A stretch of 64,000 bases of DNA. Source: Shewanella ulleungensis. Its GTDB lineage: Bacteria > Pseudomonadota > Gammaproteobacteria > Enterobacterales > Shewanellaceae. Positions 36,381 to 45,660 of this stretch are shown piece by piece; within the stretch, counting starts at the first letter, position 1; each line of letters starts with the position of its first letter. Where the stretch lies: NCBI RefSeq assembly GCF_014648315.1, contig NZ_BMQW01000007.1, positions 1-64,000 of the forward strand, read 5' to 3'. The notes beneath the pieces were generated by a model. The model saw nothing but the letters and a program-made list of their open reading frames with translations. It ran no database searches and was not told the origin of the DNA. Made by a program: the position numbers and the translations under genes.

Positions 36381-36442
36381 GGGGTTATCCTTTTAAAGTG
36401 TTGCTTGGCTACCAAGCAAGTTGTATTGATTTAAAAGACCCC
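36381..36442 (-). promoter_or_regulatory. RBS-occluding leader hairpin of the UPF0319 gene
   Basis: Three perfect nested complementary pairs: GGGGT (36381-36385) with ACCCC (36438-36442), CTTTTAAA (36390-36397) with TTTAAAAG (36430-36437), and TTGCTTGG (36401-36408) with CCAAGCAA (36412-36419). In the minus-strand mRNA the AAAAGGA ribosome binding site and the bases up to the ATG lie within or next to the stems. Pairing of UUUU with the AAAA/AAGG region recalls fourU-type RNA thermometers. Pairing is seen; regulation is inferred. Confidence 0.6.
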
Positions 36443-36894
36443 AGCGTTAGCCATTTTCTTACAGATTTTTATCACTGCTGTTGCTTGTTAATTGCCAGTA
36501 CTGCGCTTATCTCACTGTATTAATTATTTAAACCGCCTTAAAAAATAATACCAAAATAAAATAGCTATGCGTTGTTTCACATTAATCAAAACAATATCCA
36601 CCATTGTTTAGCCATCTATAATGTTGCGTGCTAGCGTGTAGATTAGCGGCAAAGAATACTGCTTTAATATCGATAAATTTCATGGCTGATTTCATGTTAA
36701 AAATCAATTTACGACTAAACTAAATAAATAACCTGAGCTCAGATTAAATAGTGTTAAGTGTGCAAACAGCGATGTCGCCAATATGATGATAAAGGGCAAC
36801 ATATTGATACGATAACGATAACCCTGTTTGACCGCCCAAGTATTGGCGATGTAAAGCGTAATGGATGACACTCCCTTTTACTTGCGGGGTACAA
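36443..36894. other. Intergenic stretch, promoter region only
   Basis: Upstream of the GGDEF-EAL gene and of the UPF0319 leader on the other strand. AT-rich. I see no further hairpin, operator or small gene. Confidence 0.4.
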
Positions 36895-39800
36895 ATGGAT
36901 AGTTTTTTTAGTTTATTGAATAACGCGGTCTTACTGCTAGCACTCGTTGTTATCTTCGATGCAGTTAGATTGCAAAAAATAGCTCCGACCCGCTACAAGT
37001 CAATATTAAGCGGTATTTTTATTGGCATCATTGCCATTAGTGTCATGAGTAATCCTTGGGAACTGCGCCCAGGGGTATTTTTTGATGCTCGATGGATTTT
37101 ACTTAGCTTAAGTGGCTTATTTTTTGGTTTTATCCCCACGTTAATTGCAACGGCCTTTGCCTTGTCTTTTAGGCTTTATCTCGGTGGTGATGGCGTTTAC
37201 GTAGGCAGTTTAATTATTGTGTGCAGCGCCTTGCTCGGTCTAGGTTGGCACTATTGGTTATCAATATCCACTAGTAAACTTAACTGGAAAAATATTCTCA
37301 CAATGAGCTTAATCGTTGAGTTCGTGGTGATTGGTTGCCTACTTTTAATGCCCATAGATGATAGGTACAACATTGTTTCGACCATCAGCCCAACCTTGCT
37401 TTCGGTATTTACTGCAATGTCATTTCTATTGGGGCTATTACTTAAGCATCGAATGGATAGCCAAAAGCTCGCTCAAGAATTATTGCGTCATCAACAGTTA
37501 CTCGAAACTGAAAAAAACCTACTGCAAAATATTATTGATGGCATACCCGACCTGATTTTTTATAAATCGACTGACGGTAAATATTTGGGCTGCAATAAAG
37601 CCTTTGTTAACCAAATGTCCTTAACATTAAATGAAATCAAGGGTCGCACCGACCATGACTTATTTAGCACGCAACAAGCCAGAAAGTTTATTGACGATGA
37701 TACTCACGCATTGGTGCAAAGAGCGACCGTAATTTACGAAGACAAGGTAGTAGCTAATGGTGTTGAACACATTTATCGCACTCAAAAAACCCCATTTACT
37801 AATGTTGATGGCGATATCTTAGGCATTGTCGGAGTGAGTCATGACGTTGCAGAAAAGCGGAATATAGAAGAGCGATTGCAGCGCAGCGAGTCGACTTACC
37901 ACAACATTATTAGTACCGCCCAAGATGGCTTTGTAATGGCGTCACTCGATGGGAATATTATTGAAGTTAATCAAAGCTTTGCCAATATGACAGGTTACAG
38001 TACCAGCGCATTAATTAGCATGTCCGTTAATCAAATTGAGACCGATGAAAAACGCCAATTTTCACCTCGCAATCTTGATAGGGCTAAACACAAAAAACGT
38101 TTTAACTACACCTCATTACATAGGCATCAACAAGGTCACCTTTATCATGTAGAAGTGACTGTCAGCTATTGGAATGGTGATAACGGCATGTTTTTTTGCT
38201 TTGTTAAAGATATTTCGGAACGTATTGAGGCTGAAAAGAAACTACTGCTGAGCGAATCTAAATTTAGACATATTTTTGAACGAGTCCCCGCTCTTTCAGT
38301 GCAAGGATACGACAAAAATCGGTCCGTGATTTTTTGGAATAAAGCCAGTGAAAACCTTTATGGCTACACCCGAGAACAAGCCATGGGGAATAAACTAGAA
38401 GACTTAATTATTCCGGCGCCGTATCGCCAACATGTTATCGACAATGTAAATGCATGGGTAGAAAAGGGGATCCCTATTCCTGCTGAAGAATTATTACTTC
38501 AGCGCGCTGATGGCAGTAGTGTGCCAGTTTATTCATCTCACACCCTGATAAAAAATACCGATAACGAAATGGAGATGTACTGTATCGATATTGATTTAAG
38601 TGCGCAGAAAAAAGCAGAAGAACAAGCCCTTACCCTGTCACAAGCTATTGAGCAAAGCCCTATCTCGATGGTATTAACCGATACAGACAGTAAAATTGAG
38701 TATGTGAACAGTGCATTTGAAAACACCACAGGTTACAGCGCGGCAGAAGTCATTGGCCAATCGACCAATATTCTCAAGTCAGGCTTAACACCTAAATCTC
38801 TTTATACCGAATTATGGCAAGCTATTGCTGCCGGTAAAGCCTGGCAAGGGGAACTGCAAAATAGAAAGAAAAATGGCGACATATTTTGGGAGCACGCCCA
38901 CATCGCACCTATTTTCGATAATTCTGGAGTAACAAAGCATTATTTAGCGTTAAAACAAGATGTAACGCAATACAAACAACAAGAAGAAAAAATCCTCCAT
39001 CAAGCACATTACGACAGCTTAACCGGCTTACCGAATCGCTTGTTGTCTCTTGAGCGTTTAGCACAAATGATTAAAGATGCTAAACGCTGCAACAATAAAT
39101 TGGCAGTACTGTTTTTAGATTTAGATGATTTTAAAAAAGTGAATGATACCTTGGGACATTCTGTGGGCGACGAGCTGTTAATCCAGGCTGCAGCACGCTT
39201 ACAAAATACAATCCGAAGCGATGATGTAGTTGGGCGTCTTGGTGGTGATGAATTTATTATTTTATTTAACGATATAGACGACCAAGAAGATGTTGAAACT
39301 GCTGCCAATAAATTACTCCAACAGTTTTACCAGCCTTTCCAGCTTGAAAGTAGAGAGTTAGTCTCAACGATCAGCATAGGTATTGCGCTATATCCTAATG
39401 ATAGCTTAGACGCAAAAGAACTGCTTAGGCAGGCTGACTCGGCCATGTACCACTCAAAAGAACAAGGTAGAAATACCTATACGTTTTTCACCGACCAAAT
39501 GAATAACGACATGCACCGCAGACTCAAAGTAGAAGAGCAATTACGTAATGCACTGAAAAATAGTGAGCTTACGGTCTATTTTCAACCGTTTGTTGATATT
39601 CGCAATCGTAAAATCATTGGTGCTGAAGCACTATTAAGATGGTATAACCCAGAGCTTGGTCATGTTACACCCGATGAGTTTATCCCTATCGCAGAGCAAA
39701 CTGGGCTAATTCTATCTATTGGTAAGTTTGTGTTAGAAACCGCTTTTGCCGCTGCTTATCACTGGCAAACTTACTTTAATCGCCAGTTTAAAATTGCCAT

Positions 39801-40293
39801 TAATGTGTCACCGAAACAATTTAGAGAAAACAAATTTGTCGATTTACTTAAAGCCTTATTAGGCCAATATGACATTAAACCCAGTAGCGTAGAACTAGAA
39901 ATCACCGAAGGGGTTTTACTGAGTGGTGACCTAGTTATTAATCATAATTTATCTGCCATCAACGACATTGGTATTAGTATTTCTATGGATGATTTTGGTA
40001 CTGGCTATTCATCCTTAAGTTATTTACGCAGCTATCCTTTTGACACATTGAAAGTAGACAAAAGCTTCATTAATGACATTACCGTTGACCCTGGTGATTT
40101 AGAGTTGGTGGGCGCGGCAATCGCAATGGGCCATGGATTAAACTTAAATGTCGTTGCTGAAGGCATCGAAACTGAAGAACAATATCAATTACTCAATGCA
40201 CTGAAATGCGACTATGGTCAGGGCTATTTATTTAGTAAGCCTTTACCTCAAGCTGAATTTGAAGCTCTACTCGAAAAACAAGAAAGCATTTAG
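36895..40293 (+). CDS. Diguanylate cyclase/phosphodiesterase with 5TM sensor and four PAS domains
   Basis: 1132 residues from the ATG at 36895 (GGGGT upstream; an ATG at 36865 is less likely). A 5TM-LYT-like membrane sensor (about 1-185; SNPWELRPGVFFDARWILLSLSGLFFGF), then four PAS domains (about 210-325, 335-450, 455-570, 580-695), GGDEF with intact RLGGDEFIILF (about 790), and EAL with EALLRW, ITEGVLL, MDDFGTGYSSLSYL and VAEGIETEEQ. Both domains keep catalytic motifs, so it could make or degrade c-di-GMP in response to membrane and PAS signals. It is inner-membrane, monocistronic, with a strong terminator. Confidence 0.9.
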   Translation: MDSFFSLLNNAVLLLALVVIFDAVRLQKIAPTRYKSILSGIFIGIIAISVMSNPWELRPGVFFDARWILLSLSGLFFGFIPTLIATAFALSFRLYLGGDGVYVGSLIIVCSALLGLGWHYWLSISTSKLNWKNILTMSLIVEFVVIGCLLLMPIDDRYNIVSTISPTLLSVFTAMSFLLGLLLKHRMDSQKLAQELLRHQQLLETEKNLLQNIIDGIPDLIFYKSTDGKYLGCNKAFVNQMSLTLNEIKGRTDHDLFSTQQARKFIDDDTHALVQRATVIYEDKVVANGVEHIYRTQKTPFTNVDGDILGIVGVSHDVAEKRNIEERLQRSESTYHNIISTAQDGFVMASLDGNIIEVNQSFANMTGYSTSALISMSVNQIETDEKRQFSPRNLDRAKHKKRFNYTSLHRHQQGHLYHVEVTVSYWNGDNGMFFCFVKDISERIEAEKKLLLSESKFRHIFERVPALSVQGYDKNRSVIFWNKASENLYGYTREQAMGNKLEDLIIPAPYRQHVIDNVNAWVEKGIPIPAEELLLQRADGSSVPVYSSHTLIKNTDNEMEMYCIDIDLSAQKKAEEQALTLSQAIEQSPISMVLTDTDSKIEYVNSAFENTTGYSAAEVIGQSTNILKSGLTPKSLYTELWQAIAAGKAWQGELQNRKKNGDIFWEHAHIAPIFDNSGVTKHYLALKQDVTQYKQQEEKILHQAHYDSLTGLPNRLLSLERLAQMIKDAKRCNNKLAVLFLDLDDFKKVNDTLGHSVGDELLIQAAARLQNTIRSDDVVGRLGGDEFIILFNDIDDQEDVETAANKLLQQFYQPFQLESRELVSTISIGIALYPNDSLDAKELLRQADSAMYHSKEQGRNTYTFFTDQMNNDMHRRLKVEEQLRNALKNSELTVYFQPFVDIRNRKIIGAEALLRWYNPELGHVTPDEFIPIAEQTGLILSIGKFVLETAFAAAYHWQTYFNRQFKIAINVSPKQFRENKFVDLLKALLGQYDIKPSSVELEITEGVLLSGDLVINHNLSAINDIGISISMDDFGTGYSSLSYLRSYPFDTLKVDKSFINDITVDPGDLELVGAAIAMGHGLNLNVVAEGIETEEQYQLLNALKCDYGQGYLFSKPLPQAEFEALLEKQESI

Positions 40294-40349
40294 TCTATTA
40301 GCATATGAATTTTGCCTGCTACGCTAAACCCGGTGAGCCTATAATAGAC

Positions 40350-40395
40350 AATGCCGGGGCATTAATGAGTAACCATTAATGCCCCGGCATTTTTG
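40350..40395. terminator. Strong bidirectional terminator
   Basis: An 18-base perfect stem, AATGCCGGGGCATTAATG (40350-40367) with its complement (40374-40391), then a T run. It separates the convergent GGDEF-EAL and pyrC genes. Confidence 0.92.
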
Positions 40396-40415
40396 CTTAT
40401 TTACCTATGCAATAA

Positions 40416-41453
40416 CTAGGCAGTTTTTACTTTCCAATTCACTGTTTGGCCAGCAAAAAATGGCACGATTGGATTACCGTTTGGCAAAATAATTTCTTCT
40501 GGCACTGTCCACTCTTGTTTTACTAACGTGACAGTACCTGTGTTACGTGGCAAACCATAAAAATCAGCACCATGGAAACTGGCAAAGCCTTCTAACTTAT
40601 CGAGTGCACCTAGGTTATCAAACACCTGCGCATATAACTCTAATGCACTCCACGCACTGTAACAGCCTGCACAACCGCATGCAGACTCTTTACGGTGTTT
40701 TTCATGTGGGGCTGAATCGGTACCTAAAAAGAACTTACTTGAACCAGTCGCTACTGCTGCTTGCAAAGCTTGCTGATGAATATTGCGCTTTAACACAGGC
40801 AAACAAAAGTTATGTGGACGAACACCACCAACTAATAAATCGTTACGGTTTAGCAGTAAATGTTGCGGAGTAATGGTGGCGGCCACGTTGGCTGAAGCCC
40901 CTGCTACAAACTCGGCAGCTTCTTTAGTAGTAATGTGCTCAAACACCACTTTAAGTTGAGGAATAGCTTCAACAATGCGAGACAAATAGCGGTCAATAAA
41001 CAGCTTTTCACGATCAAAAATATCAATGTGCGACTCTGTCACTTCACCGTGCACTAACAACAACATGCCTTGCTGAGCCATCACTTCAAATATGGGAAAT
41101 AACGCATCTAATGCTTTTACTGCAGCATCCGAATTTGTCGTGGCACCAGCAGGATACAACTTAGCGGCAACCACACCGGCGGCCTTAGCGTCGATAATAT
41201 CTTGGGCGCTAGTGTTGTTGGTTAAAAACAGCGTCATTAGCGGCTCAAAGTCACTACCCTGTGGGCGCGCTGCTAGAATGCGTTCACGGTAGGCCACAAT
41301 CATGTCGGCATTGGTAACCGGTGGCACTAGGTTTGGCATCACAATCGCACGTTTAAACAACCTTGCTGTTGCGGGTACGGTTTCACGCAGCATGTCACCA
41401 TCACGAAAATGAAGGTGCCAATCGTCTGGCGTTGTTAGGGTTATTTGCGTCAT
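40416..41453 (-). CDS. pyrC: Dihydroorotase
   Basis: 345 residues from the ATG at 41453 behind AGGAAC (upstream GTG/ATG codons to 41477 lack a site). Type II dihydroorotase with metal ligands in DWHLHFRDG, the carboxylated Lys region [15 protein letters not shown], the His motifs [10 protein letters not shown] and VFEHITT, and [10 protein letters not shown]. It closes carbamoyl-aspartate to dihydroorotate in pyrimidine synthesis. Length agrees with E. coli PyrC. Confidence 0.94.
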   Translation of the reverse strand: MTQITLTTPDDWHLHFRDGDMLRETVPATARLFKRAIVMPNLVPPVTNADMIVAYRERILAARPQGSDFEPLMTLFLTNNTSAQDIIDAKAAGVVAAKLYPAGATTNSDAAVKALDALFPIFEVMAQQGMLLLVHGEVTESHIDIFDREKLFIDRYLSRIVEAIPQLKVVFEHITTKEAAEFVAGASANVAATITPQHLLLNRNDLLVGGVRPHNFCLPVLKRNIHQQALQAAVATGSSKFFLGTDSAPHEKHRKESACGCAGCYSAWSALELYAQVFDNLGALDKLEGFASFHGADFYGLPRNTGTVTLVKQEWTVPEEIILPNGNPIVPFFAGQTVNWKVKTA

Positions 41454-41668
41454 GTGGGTTCCTAGTGCTACTACCAAAATTGCCGCTATTGTGCCTGAAT
41501 TCGGTTTTTCTTAATAGATGCATAATTTGAACGCAGACTTTTCTATATCAAAAAATCATGCCATTTTTAATAAAAAGTCGCGCTATTCATGTCACTACAA
41601 ACCATTAAAACCAGCGGTAACCCTCTATGTTATTATGTTGAAAGCATCTTTCTTATAGGGGAATTAAA

Positions 41669-42673
41669 TTGTTAGCTAATGCCGGTTCTAGATTACTAAT
41701 CAATGTGCACTTTATTACCGTCATCACGATAATGATGATTGTCTCTGGCTGCAATCAAGCTGAGGTGATGAAAACCTCCGATAATATTCAACAACTTGTT
41801 CAAGAAACGCTAATTGATGGCGTATTGTCTAACGATGCCAGTATGGCTATTACATTAGGCAGAAGCCGTACATTATCAATTTGGGATGTGGCAACAAGCC
41901 AACTATTACATCAATGGTCTGACGATGACTTTGATGAAACCAATTATCTGCTGGCGTTATCAGGTAACAAACAATTCCTTGCGACTGCTGGCAAACAAAA
42001 AATATCCGTTTTTAACCTTGAGACAGGCAAATTAGATATCCGTTGGCCCGCTCAGGGATTTAATCCCGACGCCAGTATTTCGAGCCTTTTTCTAAGCCAA
42101 ACAGGCAGCACTATTTTGGTAGGAATGAATGATGGTTCAATTACAGTGATACAACGAAGTAGCATGACAATGTCATTGTTTAAACAACACAGCGCCGCAG
42201 TTAATCATGTTGAACTATCGGGCTTTGAACAGCAGGTATTATCGACTGGGCTTGATGGTGATGTACACATTTGGGCTGCTTATAGCGGTGAGTTGATCAG
42301 CAGTTTCTCACGTCCTCAACAAATCACCAGCGTGAGTTTTGATGACGCTAATCGGCGCTTATTTATTGCCGATGCACTCGATAACAATGTCATTATCGAT
42401 ACCCAAACAATGCAGTCAGTAAGTCATCTAGATTACCTTGAACGCTATCGCTATTTTCGGCAGGCTTTATTCGTCAATCACGGCAAAAACTTAATTACCG
42501 CAACGTCAAAACAAAGTGTTATCTATTGGGATGTATCATCTGGAAAAGAGCTTTCTCATTGGGATATCACCGCCTATAACGCTGGCACTACGGTATTTTC
42601 AATGGTAATGAAACCCAATGGTAAGCTATTGACCTTAAGCTCAGATGGCGCACTTGAGACGTGGAGCTTATAA
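41669..42673 (+). CDS. WD40-like repeat lipoprotein
   Basis: 334 residues from a TTG (41669) behind AGGGGAA. The N-terminal hydrophobic segment ends in VSGC, a lipobox. The rest shows WD40-type repeats: SRTLSIWDVATSQLL, KQKISVFNLETGKL, DGDVHIWAAYSGEL, KQSVIYWDVSSGKE and DGALETWSL, enough for a partial propeller. Membrane-anchored scaffold of unknown partner. Confidence 0.8.
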   Translation: MLANAGSRLLINVHFITVITIMMIVSGCNQAEVMKTSDNIQQLVQETLIDGVLSNDASMAITLGRSRTLSIWDVATSQLLHQWSDDDFDETNYLLALSGNKQFLATAGKQKISVFNLETGKLDIRWPAQGFNPDASISSLFLSQTGSTILVGMNDGSITVIQRSSMTMSLFKQHSAAVNHVELSGFEQQVLSTGLDGDVHIWAAYSGELISSFSRPQQITSVSFDDANRRLFIADALDNNVIIDTQTMQSVSHLDYLERYRYFRQALFVNHGKNLITATSKQSVIYWDVSSGKELSHWDITAYNAGTTVFSMVMKPNGKLLTLSSDGALETWSL

Positions 42674-43017
42674 GTTTATCACCACCAGATATAATAAAAA
42701 TCATTACCGCGTTATTTGATTTGTTAGTGTGGCTGATTGGTAATTGGCGCTTCATAGTTGTTTGCAATGTTTGGCGTATCACGGATTATAAAATAATCTC
42801 TCGGATAGTATCCATATGAATCAATATCATCACTAAACAGTCACTAACACTCCAATGCTAGCTTGATTTAGCACAGTGATAAAATCAGTATCGTAGAGTT
42901 GTCAGCTTTATGGGCTAGATCAAAGATCTGTTTGTATCTCAAACTCAATAAAGAATAGAGCTTGCATGTGTGAACTACATTCAGTATATATAGCATATGC
43001 TAAAAATGAGGTGTCAA
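42674..43017. other. Intergenic stretch with two short palindromes
   Basis: Holds AGATC-AAA-GATCT (42917-42929) and TAGCATATGCTA (42991-43002), the latter 16 bases before the DUF134 start and overlapping a TATATA tract. Either could be an operator of the downstream regulators. No small ORF with a ribosome binding site was found. Confidence 0.4.
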
Positions 43018-43299
43018 ATGGCAAGACCTAAAATACCCAGAACCATATGCGGACAACGCGCCAACATTTGCTTTAAACCTAATGGTATTCCAATGACACA
43101 GTTGGAACAGGTACCTCTGGCTGAGGATGAGATGGAAGCATTACGCTTAGTTGATCTGCTCGGTATGCAACAACAAGAAGCGGCTAAATCAATGGGCGTA
43201 TCTCGTCAAACACTGGCCAATTTAGTGAAAGCAGCAAGGCACAAGGTGGTTGATAGTTTAATTAATGGTAAAGCATTAATGACAAAAAACATCAGCTAA
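43018..43299 (+). CDS. DUF134 family protein
   Basis: 93 residues from the ATG at 43018 behind GAGGTG. MARPKIPRTICG at the start, EDEMEALRLVDLLGMQQQEAAKSMGVSRQTLANLVKAARHKV after it: the helix-turn-helix of DUF134 proteins, small putative DNA-binding proteins often found beside redox and iron-sulfur genes. It lies 45 bases before a Fur-like gene. Confidence 0.85.
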   Translation: MARPKIPRTICGQRANICFKPNGIPMTQLEQVPLAEDEMEALRLVDLLGMQQQEAAKSMGVSRQTLANLVKAARHKVVDSLINGKALMTKNIS

Positions 43300-43344
43300 A
43301 TCGGCAGTACAGTCAACACGGTTAGGCGTAAATAGGTAAGGCTA

Positions 43345-43776
43345 ATGCAAACAGTATTAAAAGACTCTGGCCTAAAAGTAACCAGTCAAAGATGTAAACT
43401 ACTCGAATTTATCAATCAGGTTGATGAGCAACACTTAACCGTTGAAAGCATTTTTCAAGGTATTAATGCACAAGGTGAGAGCATCGGACTCACCAGTGTT
43501 TACCGGATGATGTCTGACTTTGAGCAAGCAGGCCTTGTGACTCGTCGCTTACTTGAATCAGAAAAAACAGTTTACGAACTTAGCAATAAGCCACGCCATG
43601 ATCATTTAATTTGCCTGACCTGCGGCAAGGTTATTGATTTTGTCGATCCGCTGATTGAATTGCGTTTAAGCTTAGCTGCCGAGCATCATGGCATGAGCAT
43701 TCACCACCATAGCCTCAATATGTATGGCCAGTGCTTTGAATGTCAAAAAGCACATCAAAACGAATCGATTACCTAA
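43345..43776 (+). CDS. Fur-family transcriptional regulator
   Basis: 143 residues. Winged-helix domain with VTSQRCKLLEFINQ and GLTSVYRMMSDFEQAGLV, then the regulatory domain with RHDHLICLTCGKVIDF and YGQCFEC (two Cys pairs for structural zinc). It is distinct from housekeeping Fur by its short length and basic N-terminus. Its neighbours (DUF134 protein and a persulfide/CoA-disulfide reductase) suggest a sulfur or redox signal, but the metal or ligand cannot be read. Confidence 0.88.
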   Translation: MQTVLKDSGLKVTSQRCKLLEFINQVDEQHLTVESIFQGINAQGESIGLTSVYRMMSDFEQAGLVTRRLLESEKTVYELSNKPRHDHLICLTCGKVIDFVDPLIELRLSLAAEHHGMSIHHHSLNMYGQCFECQKAHQNESIT

Positions 43777-43787
43777 AACCTATTCCG

Positions 43788-43819
43788 TAAGCCTATTACA
43801 CCTCGATTAATAGGCTTAA
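43788..43819. promoter_or_regulatory. Inverted repeat between the Fur-like gene and the reductase
   Basis: TAAGCCTATTA (43788-43798) pairs with TAATAGGCTTA (43809-43819), 25 bases before the reductase start. It lacks a T run. It could be an operator of a dimeric regulator or a weak terminator. Confidence 0.4.
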
Positions 43820-43844
43820 TGACTTAACCTTATTGGAGATAAAC

Positions 43845-45554
43845 ATGACTAAAATTGTCATCATTGGTGGTGTTGCCGGTGGAGCATCTGCAGCGGCAAG
43901 AGCAAGAAGAGTCTCTGAAACCGCTGAAATAATTATGTTAGAAAGGGGCGAGTTTGTGTCGTTTGCTAACTGTGGTTTGCCTTACCATATTAGCGGCGAG
44001 ATAGAATCAAGAGACGCACTATTACTGCAAACGCCCGAAAGCTTTAAATCACGTTTTAATGTTGAGGTGCGAGTATTAAATGAAGTGATCGCGATCGATC
44101 GTCAAGCAAAACAACTCAGTATTCGAAATCTGGTTACGCATGAAACCTATATCGAATCTTATGATAAATTATTGCTAAGCCCTGGCGCCTCGCCGATTAA
44201 ACCACCACTGCCAGGTATTGATAGCCACTTTGTTCATAGCCTACGTAATATTCCCGATATGGATAAAGTCCTCGCCACCTTAATGCTGCATAAACCCAAA
44301 CATGCCACTGTTGTGGGAGGTGGATTTATTGGTCTAGAAATGGTCGAAGCGTTACGTCATTTAGGCTTAGAAGTGAGTTTGCTTGAACTTGCGGACCAAG
44401 TGATGGGACCTGTTGATCTTGAAATGGCAAACATGCTGCACCAAAAACTGATCGATAATGGTGTTGATTTACGCTTAAAAACTGGGCTTGCCGCCGTAAC
44501 TGAATGCCCGATCCCACTGGCTGAAGCAGACAACACCGATGACTACGACAAACCTGTATCACCACACTTTCACTTGCAATTAGCCCTAAGCGATAACAGC
44601 ACATTAGCCACAGATTTAGTGATTTTGGCCATTGGTGTCAAACCAGAAACTAGCCTAGCATCAGCATGCGGCCTTGAGTTAGGCAAGCTCGGTGGCATTC
44701 GAGTTGATGATGAAATGCGCACCTCAGACGCTGATATTTATGCCGTGGGTGATGCAATTGAAACCGCTGATTTTGTCACGGGTAACCCAACGTTAATCCC
44801 ACTCGCAGGGCCAGCCAACCGACAAGGGCGTTTAGCGGCAGATAACATGTTAGGCGCTAATATAAAATATCGTGCAACTCAAGGCACTGCGATTTGTAAA
44901 CTTTTTGATATGGCCATTGCGTCTACTGGTTTAAACGAAAAAACGTTACTCAAACAGCAAATCCCATTTGAGAAAATTTATGTGCACACTGCCAGCCACG
45001 CCAGCTATTACCCTGGCGCGCACCCTATTACGTTAAAGCTATTATTTAGCCCAGATAATGGCGCTATTTTAGGGGCTCAAGCTGCGGGGCTAGATGGCGT
45101 AGATAAACGAATTGATGTATTGGCCGTAGCGCAACGGGCTGGCATGACGGTATATGATTTAGCCGACCTTGAGCTTACTTATGCACCGCCATTTGGCTCG
45201 GCGCGCGATGTGGTTAACCAAGCAGGTATGGTGGCCGCTAATGTATTGTTAGGTGATGAACAGATTTGTCACTCGCACGATATAAGCGCTGTAAACGCAG
45301 GACAAGTTGTTGTAGATGTGCGCAATCCGGGTGAGCTAACCACAGCAGGCGCAATTGATGGCGCTATGAATATTCCACTGCCGCAGCTGCGTGACAGACT
45401 CAACGAACTGCCTAAAGACAAAGAGCTACTTGTCTTATGTCAGGTGGGTTTACGCGGGCATGTTGCTTATTGCATGCTTTCTCAGCATGGTTTTAAAGTA
45501 CGTAATCTCACTGGTGGTTATAAAACCTTCCAAATGGTTAACGCCCGTTTTTAA
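43845..45554 (+). CDS. FAD-dependent CoA-disulfide/persulfide reductase with rhodanese domain
   Basis: 569 residues from the ATG at 43845, just after GGAG (a TTG at 43833 overlaps that site). FAD motif VIIGGVAGGASAAARARR, active-site Cys in SFANCGLPYHIS (about residue 44), NAD motif VVGGGFIGLEMVE, DAIETADFV, and a C-terminal rhodanese domain with CQVGLRGHVAYCML. This is the CoADR-rhodanese fusion architecture. An enzyme of this type from Shewanella loihica is described as an NADH-dependent persulfide reductase (Npsr). It likely reduces persulfides, polysulfide or CoA disulfide in the cytosol. Confidence 0.88.
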   Translation: MTKIVIIGGVAGGASAAARARRVSETAEIIMLERGEFVSFANCGLPYHISGEIESRDALLLQTPESFKSRFNVEVRVLNEVIAIDRQAKQLSIRNLVTHETYIESYDKLLLSPGASPIKPPLPGIDSHFVHSLRNIPDMDKVLATLMLHKPKHATVVGGGFIGLEMVEALRHLGLEVSLLELADQVMGPVDLEMANMLHQKLIDNGVDLRLKTGLAAVTECPIPLAEADNTDDYDKPVSPHFHLQLALSDNSTLATDLVILAIGVKPETSLASACGLELGKLGGIRVDDEMRTSDADIYAVGDAIETADFVTGNPTLIPLAGPANRQGRLAADNMLGANIKYRATQGTAICKLFDMAIASTGLNEKTLLKQQIPFEKIYVHTASHASYYPGAHPITLKLLFSPDNGAILGAQAAGLDGVDKRIDVLAVAQRAGMTVYDLADLELTYAPPFGSARDVVNQAGMVAANVLLGDEQICHSHDISAVNAGQVVVDVRNPGELTTAGAIDGAMNIPLPQLRDRLNELPKDKELLVLCQVGLRGHVAYCMLSQHGFKVRNLTGGYKTFQMVNARF

Positions 45555-45595
45555 CTTAAGAGTTAGACCGACTCACTAAAACAAAAAACAGCAAC

Positions 45596-45623
45596 AAAAA
45601 ACCAGCCCGCAGGCTGGTTTTTT
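45596..45623. terminator. Bidirectional terminator between the reductase and lysS
   Basis: AAAAAACCAGCC-type stem (45596-45607) with GGCTGGTTTTTT (45612-45623), CGCA loop, and T runs on both strands. Confidence 0.88.
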
Positions 45624-45660
45624 ATTATTCCTCAATATTGGCTCAAGCCAACATGGGCGA

